DNA from: an uncultured Eggerthella sp. | GTDB lineage: Bacteria; Actinomycetota; Coriobacteriia; Coriobacteriales; Eggerthellaceae | Assembly: GCA_900546175.1 (NCBI GenBank) | Contig: URBX01000010.1 | Coordinates: 1-49,654, forward strand | Reading direction: 5' to 3' | Length of the DNA stretch: 49,654 nt | Shown: piece by piece, positions 15,348 to 22,740 of the stretch | How the letters are laid out: every line of letters starts with the position of its first letter | Position numbering within the stretch: position 1 is the stretch's first letter | Made by a program: the position numbers and the translations under genes | The notes under the pieces: model-generated | Seen by the model: the letters and a program-made list of their open reading frames with translations, nothing else | The model's database searches: none | Told to the model about the DNA's origin: nothing

Positions 15348-16199
15348 CTAGCTCCAAACAGGTTCGGAACGTTTTTCTTTAATAACGATGTCATAAGAAG
15401 AAGCATTGCTTGAAGAAACACTAGATAAACCTTCTTTGACTGTCTCGAAGATGTAAGAACCTGATCCTTTGCCTCCAACAAGTCTTTTTCCAAATACATT
15501 AGAAGCATTTCCGTAAGCATCGTACAGAAGGACAGTTTTGTCTTCTGAATTAATTTCAAGGATTCCGAACTCTGGAACGTTTACGTTAACGCCGTATCTA
15601 TTGTTATCTATGTCGATTGATGGACTATGTGCGGGTCCATAGATACGAATAATGACATCACATTGAAGCAGTGAGGTATTGTTGATAGTGCTGGTTTTGC
15701 GACTTCCAGAATTGTAATCGTGAGGATAATCATAAGAGAAGTCCAGATACTCGTAGTCGCCTTGACTGTAATTCTCATTGTCAAAGTGATAAGTATTTAG
15801 TTTGTACCATTCGCGAGCAAGCACAAGAATGCTAAGTGTGCATTCAAAGTACTTGCCGCTATACCACCAGTTATTAGCATCACGTGCGAATACATAGCAA
15901 TCGAGATTCCAACCATTAATAGTGATCTTGCCGGGTTTTTTGTCAACAATATCACGCTCTGTAATTGAGATGAGACGTTCTCTTAGCTCAAGGCCACTAT
16001 CTTCACTTTCTGCTGCAATTCCTACTTTCAATTCAAGTTCTTCGGTGTCTTTGTAGAATTCGTTTAGCCTGCCATTGTCGATAGAGTACGACCACTTTGC
16101 AGAGCGAAGCGAGTTCTCAAAGAAGTGAAGTTCGGTTTCTTCTCCACCGAAAATAATAGATTCACCTCGATTGTTGGTATATTTAATAGCGATTTCCAC
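15348..16199 (-). CDS. Distal tail protein (Dit-like)
   Basis: The 283-residue protein has the phage tail-family N-terminal pattern of Dit: a beta-rich ring domain including GKITINGWNLDCYVFARD and WWYSGKYFECTLSILV, followed by a galectin-like second half. Dit forms a hexameric ring that joins the tail tube to the baseplate. It follows the tape measure gene with a one-base overlap and precedes the Gp37-like gene, which is the standard order. Confidence 0.75.
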   Translation of the reverse strand: MEIAIKYTNNRGESIIFGGEETELHFFENSLRSAKWSYSIDNGRLNEFYKDTEELELKVGIAAESEDSGLELRERLISITERDIVDKKPGKITINGWNLDCYVFARDANNWWYSGKYFECTLSILVLAREWYKLNTYHFDNENYSQGDYEYLDFSYDYPHDYNSGSRKTSTINNTSLLQCDVIIRIYGPAHSPSIDIDNNRYGVNVNVPEFGILEINSEDKTVLLYDAYGNASNVFGKRLVGGKGSGSYIFETVKEGLSSVSSSNASSYDIVIKEKRSEPVWS

Positions 16200-18001
16200 T
16201 AGTAGCTCCTAACAATTCGAGCAAATTCACGATTGTTAATAGTTAATGATTCGGTTTCAAGCTGTTTGGATACATTCTTCAGAATCCTGATCATTTCGTC
16301 AGATTTGCGAGAACCAGAAGCGGTGTCTGCGGTGATGTTTGTAGACAATCCACCAAGAAGAGTATTTCCCAATTGAGATTGCATATAACTTGCTGTGCTT
16401 GTCAGTTCGTCTGTGAGAGCACTCAATGGCTTTATTGCGCTTGAAGTATTCTTATCAATACCTTCACCGATACCGGCAGGAATCCACCTACCTACTTCAT
16501 CTCTAAATACAGTAGAAGGCGAGTGAATACCGAGTGACGCTTTAATGTTATTGATTGCGCCATCTACTATGTTTTTGAGAGCATCTGCTACAGCACCAGG
16601 AGCAGACATGATGCCATTTACGATACCTTGCACAATATTAGAGCCGATAGACACTACCTGTCCTGGAATTTCTTGCAATCGGTTAATAAGGTTTGATGCG
16701 AATTGAGAAGCGGCATCAATAGCACCAGAAGCCATGCCAGATACAAAGTTCCATATATTGCTAATGATGTAGTCAAAAGCAGCAGCAACGCTATCTGGGA
16801 TACTTGAAATCATAGAGACGAAGTCTTGAAACGATTGGACAATTACATCAATAGCACCACCAATAGCACCAGTAATAGCTCCCCATGCTTCGTTAATTGC
16901 GTTTCTTACATCTTCGTTTGTCATGTAGAGTGTTATGAGATACCCTACTAGGAAGGCGATAACGGCAACTACTAAACCAATAGGATTAGCGGCAAGTACG
17001 CCATTAAACGCAGCAAATGCTCCTGTTGCTGCAGATATTAATCCTGAAACAAAGCTGACAATTTGAAAGCCCATAAATGCAGCAACTATAGCTCCAATAA
17101 GTGGTGCTAGGTCATTGAAGTTGTCTTTAATCCAGCCCACGGCATCAACAGCTACTTTTCCGAAGTCATTTATTGCGTTTTTAATCGTGTCGAACATCGC
17201 AGTAATCTCGCCATTTGAGTTAATTTCATCGACTATCTCACCGAGATTTCTAACGATAGCGTTTCCTACGTTATTCATAGAGGTTTCGATGCCACCAGTA
17301 GCACTCTTTACGCCCTCTGAGAGAGCTACGATACCTTCTCCTCCGTTTTTGTCGAGGTCTACGAGTGCCTGGGTGAACTCTTCGCTAGAGATTTTTCCGC
17401 TATTAAGAGCATCCCTAAGCTGTGAAGCAGAAGCATCTGCTCCAAGCATAGAACGCGCTACGGTATCAAGAAAGCCAGGTGCTGCTTGATTAATGCTGTT
17501 CCAGGATTGCATATCGTACTTACCAGAGGTAATCATCTGATTAAGCTGGGTAATTGCATTGGTTACGTCTGCTGAAGAAGCACCAAACATAAGGAAACCA
17601 TCATTGAGTGCAATCGCAACATCAGTTGCCTTATCTAAGTCTCCGATAGACATGGCTAACTGTTGAGCATTGCCTACAATTTCATCAAGTGTTGTAGGAA
17701 GTCCTTGAATGCCGTCTGACATCTTTTTTATTGAAGATTCGGCTTCTTCAGCAGAAAAACCAATGTTCTGCATTACTTTTGGAAATTGGTTGAGTTTGTC
17801 TACTCGACTAATAGCACCATCTAAAGAAGAATAAATCATTGATGCTGCTTGACTAAATACGTTAGCCAGAACATTACCAATCATCGAGCCTTTAATAGCT
17901 GTAGATAAAGAGCTTTCTGTTGACTTTCCCAGATCATTAATCGCTCTGTCGTAATCAGACTTGTCAAGCAGCATTTGAATTTTGACTTGGCCGTCAGCCA
18001 T
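16199..18001 (-). CDS. Tail tape measure protein
   Basis: This is the longest tail protein, at 600 residues. It has the tape-measure N-terminal domain (SLSTAIKGSMIGNVLANVFS, MQNIGFSAEEAESSIKKMSD) and two hydrophobic helical blocks at about 302-355 (APLIGAIVAAFMGFQIVSFV, ANPIGLVVAVIAFLVGYLIT). A C-terminal segment, GIHSPSTVFRDEVGRWIPAG, is highly typical of phage tape measures. Tape length sets tail length. 600 residues is at the short end, implying a short flexible tail (inference). No lysozyme or peptidase domain is evident. Confidence 0.93.
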   Translation of the reverse strand: MADGQVKIQMLLDKSDYDRAINDLGKSTESSLSTAIKGSMIGNVLANVFSQAASMIYSSLDGAISRVDKLNQFPKVMQNIGFSAEEAESSIKKMSDGIQGLPTTLDEIVGNAQQLAMSIGDLDKATDVAIALNDGFLMFGASSADVTNAITQLNQMITSGKYDMQSWNSINQAAPGFLDTVARSMLGADASASQLRDALNSGKISSEEFTQALVDLDKNGGEGIVALSEGVKSATGGIETSMNNVGNAIVRNLGEIVDEINSNGEITAMFDTIKNAINDFGKVAVDAVGWIKDNFNDLAPLIGAIVAAFMGFQIVSFVSGLISAATGAFAAFNGVLAANPIGLVVAVIAFLVGYLITLYMTNEDVRNAINEAWGAITGAIGGAIDVIVQSFQDFVSMISSIPDSVAAAFDYIISNIWNFVSGMASGAIDAASQFASNLINRLQEIPGQVVSIGSNIVQGIVNGIMSAPGAVADALKNIVDGAINNIKASLGIHSPSTVFRDEVGRWIPAGIGEGIDKNTSSAIKPLSALTDELTSTASYMQSQLGNTLLGGLSTNITADTASGSRKSDEMIRILKNVSKQLETESLTINNREFARIVRSY

Positions 18002-18006
18002 GCGAT

Positions 18007-18621
18007 TTACTCCCCTCGAAGTCTACTATTAGCGACAGCCTCCTCATTTGTCCTCGCTGGGAGCATCAAGATAGTTTTCTTCTCTCTAAGAGCCTTCTTT
18101 TCTTCTTTTGAGAGGTTTTTATCTTCAAGGTCTGCCGCCCTTGTTTGAATTGCCTCTATAGTCCTAGAAGAGTCACTGAGCCCGTTAAATAGAGCCATAA
18201 ATCTAAACCAGTGAATACTTGTTGAAGGGTCTGTTATGTCGAGATTGTATTCTCTTTGGAAATCAGCGATAACACGCTCTGAGTCATAGTCCCAGTCAAA
18301 GATACGAAGCTTCGAAATCTTTCTTTCTCTAAGTGTTTTTGGTCGCTCAGGCTCGTGTTCGGTTTTTCTAGCAAGAAAAAGAAAAACGGCGTTTAGGGCA
18401 TCTTCTGGCTCCGACATAGCAATCTGGTAAGGAGTTGGAGATTTTCCTTCTCTGCTGAATAAAAGAGCAATAATTGCAGATATTTGCTTATTAATATCAA
18501 CATCTTTACGGTCAAGGAGTCTCCAAGTATCAATCCAGGAGCGGAAATCCGTATTGATTGGAACCGCTTCCCCATTAATTTGAACGCTACCAGGAAGACC
18601 TCCAGTAATAATGCTACGCAT
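18007..18621 (-). CDS. Phage Gp15-like protein (tail assembly chaperone partner)
   Basis: The 204-residue protein matches the bacteriophage Gp15 family in its features: the start SIITGGLPGSVQINGEAVPI, the segment TDFRSWIDTWRLL, and a WFRFMALFNGL motif near residue 146. It lies directly before the tape measure and overlaps the preceding chaperone gene by one base. In siphophages this slot holds the second product of the tail assembly chaperone pair, often made by frameshifting; here it is a separate gene. Confidence 0.85.
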   Translation of the reverse strand: MRSIITGGLPGSVQINGEAVPINTDFRSWIDTWRLLDRKDVDINKQISAIIALLFSREGKSPTPYQIAMSEPEDALNAVFLFLARKTEHEPERPKTLRERKISKLRIFDWDYDSERVIADFQREYNLDITDPSTSIHWFRFMALFNGLSDSSRTIEAIQTRAADLEDKNLSKEEKKALREKKTILMLPARTNEEAVANSRLRGE

Positions 18622-18977
18622 TAGCCAACATTGAGTTCAGATAGTAAGTCCTGAATACTATCTTCGCTTTTCTGTGCTTGGGTTTCTTCGTAGATATATT
18701 TCAGCAATTCAATTTCTTGGATAACATTGTGCGGACGGTCTTTAAAAATCTCATCTGCAGCACTCTGGCCAAGGTATGCGGCAATTGTTTCACGAAGCGC
18801 AATAGACACTTCTAAATTTGCCTGTTTACTCTTAGAAAGCTTCTCAGGTGTCATCTTTGAAATCTTTAACTTGACAGCGTTTAAGGCATCTGCCGCTTTA
18901 GCGTCTCCTTGAACAACGGTATATTCTTTGCCTTGGATTTTGAGTTTGATTGAGCGGTTCTTAAACTTGAATCCCAT
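18621..18977 (-). CDS. Tail assembly chaperone-like protein
   Basis: The 118-residue protein is small, helical and charged (KFKNRSIKLKIQGKEYTVVQ at the N-terminus). It sits between the tail tube gene and the Gp15-like gene, the usual place of the tail assembly chaperone. The stop codon overlaps the start of the next gene (TAATG-type), which suggests coupled translation. Assignment rests on position, size and general character. Confidence 0.65.
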   Translation of the reverse strand: MGFKFKNRSIKLKIQGKEYTVVQGDAKAADALNAVKLKISKMTPEKLSKSKQANLEVSIALRETIAAYLGQSAADEIFKDRPHNVIQEIELLKYIYEETQAQKSEDSIQDLLSELNVG

Positions 18978-19058
18978 GTAATCCTCCTAAATAAAAAGCC
19001 ACAACGAAACGGCTGAAAGGTACGAAAGAGCCGTCTCGCTATGGCGAATTGGTTTTTG

Positions 19059-19526
19059 TTATTCGAATGCAGTGCCAGACCAAGTACCCTTAGTCCAGTT
19101 TTCGTCATTCATGGTGAGCTTACCCTTCAACTTGATAGGTTCACCAGAAGAGTTCTTATCAAGTGCAGAAGGAGTGAGCAAGAATGCAGCCTTCTTAGCG
19201 GTGTGAGCATTAGATTCACCAAGCCAAGTATAGACACGGCAAACCTCTACTGCTACGTTAGAGTCGTCTTCATGCTCAATCAAGAATGCGTCAAGAGCAT
19301 TATTTGAATACAGATCCTTTTCGTATTCGATAGAAGCAGACTTAGAGATAGTAAATGAAGGCTTTTTCTTGGTGTCGATGTAAGAAGGGTCATAAGTCTC
19401 TGCGTCATCATCGAATTCCCAAGAAAGAAGATTAGTTACGTTTTGCCAAGAAGGAGTCTCAGCGGAACCGATATTAATCCAGTCCTGAAGTTCGTGTCCC
19501 CAAATTGGCAAGGAAGTCTCATCCAT
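19059..19526 (-). CDS. Major tail (tube) protein
   Basis: The 155-residue protein contains the tail-tube-like sequence PSWQNVTNLLSWEFDDDAET, a central SASIEYEKDLYSNNALDAFL, and ends with GKLTMNDENWTKGTWSG. This fits small siphophage major tail proteins that stack as hexamers around the tape measure. It lies after four connector genes and before the chaperones, with an 81-bp gap downstream. That gap may hold a hairpin made by GAAACGGCTG and complementary bases, but none is strong. Confidence 0.8.
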   Translation of the reverse strand: MDETSLPIWGHELQDWINIGSAETPSWQNVTNLLSWEFDDDAETYDPSYIDTKKKPSFTISKSASIEYEKDLYSNNALDAFLIEHEDDSNVAVEVCRVYTWLGESNAHTAKKAAFLLTPSALDKNSSGEPIKLKGKLTMNDENWTKGTWSGTAFE

Positions 19527-19538
19527 TGTGACCTACTT

Positions 19539-19979
19539 TCAATTAGTTTTCTTGTAGTTCAAGTCAAAAGTGAGTTGCCAATCCTCGAATATATTCGTTC
19601 TGCCCAAACAAGTTGGAACAGAGGAAAGAGGGCGAGTATAGGCAACATAATTGTCGAAAGAAACACAGTTGTTTATAAATTCACGAGATACCTTAGAGAG
19701 AAGCGCAGCGGCGTCTAGGCGGTCTTGTTCATCAATGGCGGCAACTCGAAGAGTAAGAGCGAAGGGGATTGAGATTAGCTGTTCACCAGAAATGTAACGA
19801 TTGCTCGTAGTTCCTGCTTCGAGAAGAGTAATCATCATGCGTGGCAAAATGCCTGGTTCTGCAGTCAGCTCTTCGAAATGTACCTGAATAGTATCATCAA
19901 TATTAGAAACAATATCTGATACCAAATCAAGGATACTTGTAGCAAGTGTTGCATCGTATAGAACTGCTCTAGTTTCCAT
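19539..19979 (-). CDS. Minor capsid / tail terminator protein
   Basis: The 146-residue protein matches the character of the Minor_capsid_3 family: LPRMMITLLEAGTTSNRYIS in the middle and FALTLRVAAIDEQDRLDAAA after it. In related phages this is the fourth head-tail joining gene and probably works as tail terminator. It overlaps the upstream gene by 11 bp and is 12 bp from the tail tube gene. Confidence 0.7.
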   Translation of the reverse strand: METRAVLYDATLATSILDLVSDIVSNIDDTIQVHFEELTAEPGILPRMMITLLEAGTTSNRYISGEQLISIPFALTLRVAAIDEQDRLDAAALLSKVSREFINNCVSFDNYVAYTRPLSSVPTCLGRTNIFEDWQLTFDLNYKKTN

Positions 19980-20334
19980 TCATAATCCTTTTGATTGCTT
20001 CTTGGGCTTCTTTTGTCCATTGCGATGATTTAGCTGATTTGGCTTTATCAAACCACTTAGGACCAGTGCCAGCAGTTGTGTAATGAGAGAATTGATTGTC
20101 ATACTGAACTCGTGCGTACTTAACGGAACCACCACCGTAGATAAGCAAACCATTTTCAGGCTGGCTGTTTGTTTCGGCGGTAGTTCTAAGCCTTCCTTTT
20201 CTCATTGGTACGTAAGGCTTAGAGTCTCGTCTTGCAGCTAAAACAAGTGTTTTTAACACTGCTTTTCGAGCAAGTTCACCCTTGGTGATAGCTCGATTCA
20301 CATTCACTTCTTTAACTTTAAGTCTCAGGCTCAT
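19969..20334 (-). CDS. Minor capsid protein (HK97 gp10/Minor_capsid_2-like)
   Basis: This 121-residue basic protein has the segment RRDSKPYVPMRKGRLRTTAE and GPKWFDKAKSAKSSQWTKEA near the C-terminus, both typical of the HK97-gp10/Minor_capsid_2 group of neck proteins. It is translated in an overlapping run: its start overlaps the previous gene's stop by 4 bp and its end overlaps the next gene by 11 bp. Confidence 0.8.
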   Translation of the reverse strand: MSLRLKVKEVNVNRAITKGELARKAVLKTLVLAARRDSKPYVPMRKGRLRTTAETNSQPENGLLIYGGGSVKYARVQYDNQFSHYTTAGTGPKWFDKAKSAKSSQWTKEAQEAIKRIMNGN

Positions 20335-20648
20335 GACAGTACCGCTTCGTAGTGATCAGGATTAACTCCGATACAGATAGGAGAGACGCTGTAAACAACA
20401 TAGGAATCTGTTGGTGGCTCTACCGATTCGTTGATTCCTGGAAATACTCTATCTCCGCTCTTAAAAGGTTTCTCTTTGCACTTAACAAGAAGAGTTGCTT
20501 GTCTTGCAGAAGCGTCTCCACCAGTAGACGCATTTGCTCCTTCTACTGGTTCGAATCGGCAATTATTAATAAATGCCTTATTCCAGACAGCTTCACGTCC
20601 TTTTATTTCCTTAAACCACACGGTTACGGTGTTAGGATACATAGCCAT
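20331..20648 (-). CDS. Minor capsid protein (Minor_capsid_1-like head closure)
   Basis: The 105-residue protein begins MYPNTVTVWFKEIKGREAVW and contains GDRVFPGINESVEP, a pattern of small head-closure proteins. It follows the connector at 20,648 with one-base overlap and leads into the gp10-like gene. The role is to close the head and join it to the tail; the exact family is inferred from order. Confidence 0.7.
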   Translation of the reverse strand: MAMYPNTVTVWFKEIKGREAVWNKAFINNCRFEPVEGANASTGGDASARQATLLVKCKEKPFKSGDRVFPGINESVEPPTDSYVVYSVSPICIGVNPDHYEAVLS

Positions 20649-20983
20649 TAGAGAACCACACTTACCAAGTCAGTACCGCTAAGTTCGCGCTCAATAGCCG
20701 CCTCTACAGTATTAGAGCTAGTAAATTTATCGGAGTATGTTGCGCTTACTTGACCTGCAGAGTAAGAGGAAAGACCAGAGGTGCCGTTTGCCTGTGCTTC
20801 GATTGCGGCACAAACAGCATTCTTTACCGGTTCTTGCTCTTCGATCTCTTCCAAGTTGTGAATAGCTAAACGCTGTGCAACGCGAGCGCAGGCTACTGGC
20901 AGTTCGCCATTGAAATTATTTTCATCAAGCGAACCGCCCCAGCTTGAATAGTAACTATAGGAAGGTGTTAGTTCTTTAAGCAT
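20648..20983 (-). CDS. Head-tail connector (adaptor) protein
   Basis: The 111-residue helical protein (ELPVACARVAQRLAIHNLEE, CAAIEAQANGTSGLSSYSAG) lies directly after the major capsid gene. This is the position and size of the gp6/gp15-type adaptor that binds the portal ring. Identification rests on these points. A 33-bp gap with a ribosome site separates it from the capsid gene. Confidence 0.7.
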   Translation of the reverse strand: MLKELTPSYSYYSSWGGSLDENNFNGELPVACARVAQRLAIHNLEEIEEQEPVKNAVCAAIEAQANGTSGLSSYSAGQVSATYSDKFTSSNTVEAAIERELSGTDLVSVVL

Positions 20984-21016
20984 TTCAGTAGCCTACTTTC
21001 GCGAATTTGCTTAGGT

Positions 21017-21853
21017 CTAACCCTGAGCGATTGTTGCCTTAACAACAAAGTCAACATATTCAGGGAACACTTTGATTGCAGTCCAAGCAACAGTGTCGTA
21101 GCAAAGGTTCTTCAACTCTGCAGAGTGAGCGATGGCAACAATACCAGTCTCGTCAGAAGTAAAGCCGAAGCCAAGCTCAGCACCGTTAGAAGCGTTGATA
21201 TAGTAAACCTTCATATTCTCAGAAGCGGTGCAGTAGAGGTTTCCTTCAGTTACCTTCGCGGTGCCGATGAGGTTACCAAGACCAGCGAAGCCTTCTACGT
21301 ACTGCAAACCGAAAGCAGTGATAACTTCCTTTTCGCCAATTGCTGCAGCAAAATCTACTGGGTTGCAGAAGAAAACAGGAGTGAAGTCGCCATAATCTTC
21401 CATAGCATTTTGAAGCTTTGCAAAAGCGTTCAAAGCAGCCTTGATCATGTCAGTGCCAGAAGCAGTACCAGTGCCAGTTTCAAGACCAGCGATAAGTCCT
21501 GCCTTAATGTCGCCCTGCATCTCTGCTACAAGCTTGTTGTCCTTAGCGGTTACAGCGTTTTCATAGCCACGCTTCTGCACTTCCTGCAATGTGGTCTGGA
21601 TGCGGTAAGGCTTCAATACAGCCTCATGAGTTGCTACTACCTTATTTTCGAATGTGGTTACAGGTACTTCCTTACCTTCTACGTACTCAACAATAGAACG
21701 AGTGCCAGTAACCTTGTACTGCTTTAAGGTTTCGCCTGGGTTAGCTGGAATGAGCTCGCAGTTGCCGAGCATTTTCACGAGGTTCTGTGCGGAAAGAGCG
21801 AACTTATCAGCTAACTGCATATCCTGAACTTTAGCAAGCTTATTGATGTCCAT
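21017..21853 (-). CDS. Major capsid protein
   Basis: The 278-residue protein follows the scaffold gene by 10 bp and precedes the connector genes, and it is the only protein of capsid size there. Its sequence (QLADKFALSAQNLVKMLGNC, SIVEYVEGKEVPVTTFENKV, YGDFTPVFFCNPVDFAAAIG) is like the capsid proteins of Firmicutes siphophages with the HK97 fold. It lacks a long N-terminal delta domain, in line with a separate scaffold protein. Codon use is enriched in GC-ending codons compared with neighbours, as is common for very highly expressed genes. Confidence 0.88.
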   Translation of the reverse strand: MDINKLAKVQDMQLADKFALSAQNLVKMLGNCELIPANPGETLKQYKVTGTRSIVEYVEGKEVPVTTFENKVVATHEAVLKPYRIQTTLQEVQKRGYENAVTAKDNKLVAEMQGDIKAGLIAGLETGTGTASGTDMIKAALNAFAKLQNAMEDYGDFTPVFFCNPVDFAAAIGEKEVITAFGLQYVEGFAGLGNLIGTAKVTEGNLYCTASENMKVYYINASNGAELGFGFTSDETGIVAIAHSAELKNLCYDTVAWTAIKVFPEYVDFVVKATIAQG

Positions 21854-21863
21854 TTCAAAACTC

Positions 21864-22418
21864 CTATTCGTCTAAGAGTTGCGCATAAGCCTCTCTCTGT
21901 GCTTTAGGGTCTTTCATTTGCGCAATCTCGCTACGGGTTAGTTTCTTTGCACCGTTACCACTAGGATTGCCTGCAGTGTCTACCTTTTTGGTGTTAGGTG
22001 CCTGAAAGAGATGGGCCTTATCTTCAGCAAGTTTCGCAATATCAAGGCCAGAAATATGGCCATCACTAGCAATCTCGATGCTGTTGAGGTCGATGTGTGC
22101 AATAGCTCCCTTAGTGTCAATGCAATTTGCCTTGATTAACTCGTTTTCAACCAAGAGCCTTTTCTGCTGGGCAGATGCTTTAGCGTTTGCTTCATTGAGA
22201 GCTTTCTCAGCGTTTGCTTTAGCTTCTTCAACCGCCTTAGTAACGTCTTCTTGAGTGAGAGCGTTTCCCAAGTCTTCAGTAAGCTTAGACTCGCGCTGTT
22301 TTGACTCTTCAAGCTGTGCCTTTAGCTCGGTAATCTGGCTTTCGAGTCGCTTCATCTTAGCTTCGTCGCTAGGTGCGCCCTTTGGTGGCTCCTGGCCGTT
22401 CTGATTCTGTGGGTCCAT
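21864..22418 (-). CDS. Capsid scaffolding protein
   Basis: The 184-residue acidic, Glu/Lys/Ala/Gln-rich protein has a long predicted coiled coil (about residues 20-100, KMKRLESQITELKAQLEESK). A basic C-terminus, KKLTRSEIAQMKDPKAQREA, fits a capsid-binding helix. This is the typical design of phage scaffold (DUF4355-like) proteins. The ATG at 22418 is chosen over one at 22448 because AAAGGAAAG lies directly upstream and the family starts near an acidic Pro/Asn segment. Confidence 0.85.
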   Translation of the reverse strand: MDPQNQNGQEPPKGAPSDEAKMKRLESQITELKAQLEESKQRESKLTEDLGNALTQEDVTKAVEEAKANAEKALNEANAKASAQQKRLLVENELIKANCIDTKGAIAHIDLNSIEIASDGHISGLDIAKLAEDKAHLFQAPNTKKVDTAGNPSGNGAKKLTRSEIAQMKDPKAQREAYAQLLDE

Positions 22419-22553
22419 TTCTTTCCTTTCATCGAGTTTGATTCGCACTTCTCTGTGCGCTTGATGTATGCCTTCTTCGCTCAGGCTTGCGATTTGAGCC
22501 TCTTCGCTCGGCTCGTGCGTAAGGAAAGATTATGAAAGCTGTCACATGGCATT

Positions 22554-22576
22554 AAAAAAGCCACCCGAAGGTGGCT
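22554..22576 (-). terminator. Terminator between packaging and capsid genes
   Basis: On the minus strand AGCCACC-TTCG-GGTGGCT is followed by six T residues. It separates the terminase-portal-minor capsid genes from the scaffold-capsid-tail genes. The 105 bp between it and the scaffold gene shows no clear sigma-70 promoter, so partial readthrough is likely. Confidence 0.85.
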
Positions 22577-22581
22577 AAGTG

Positions 22582-22740
22582 TTATTTTTTTCGTTGTCGC
22601 TCCATGTACATTTCGAAGCTTTTTTTAATTCTTTCTGGGCATCCTTCTTTGAACTTAATGCCGTTTTTTCCTACAGGAGTCCACCACTCATTGTGCTGAA
22701 GCCAATACATTGATTCTTTTAGCTCTTCTGAGTATCTCAT
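22582..22740 (-). CDS. Small phage protein of unknown function
   Basis: The 52-residue protein begins MRYSEELKESMYWLQHNEWW and ends in a basic helix (MERQRKK). It has an ATGA overlap with the stop of the minor capsid gene, which indicates coupled translation, and the terminator hairpin begins 6 bp beyond its stop. I do not recognise the family. Tight coupling to a gene with a metallopeptidase-like tail makes an immunity or accessory role conceivable, but nothing in the sequence proves it. Confidence 0.65.
   Translation of the reverse strand: MRYSEELKESMYWLQHNEWWTPVGKNGIKFKEGCPERIKKSFEMYMERQRKK

Noticed and set aside
21125..21727. 200-codon plus-strand frame opposite the major capsid gene
   Set aside because: It is a shadow of the GC-biased codon use of the capsid gene; it has no ribosome site and low-quality sequence.
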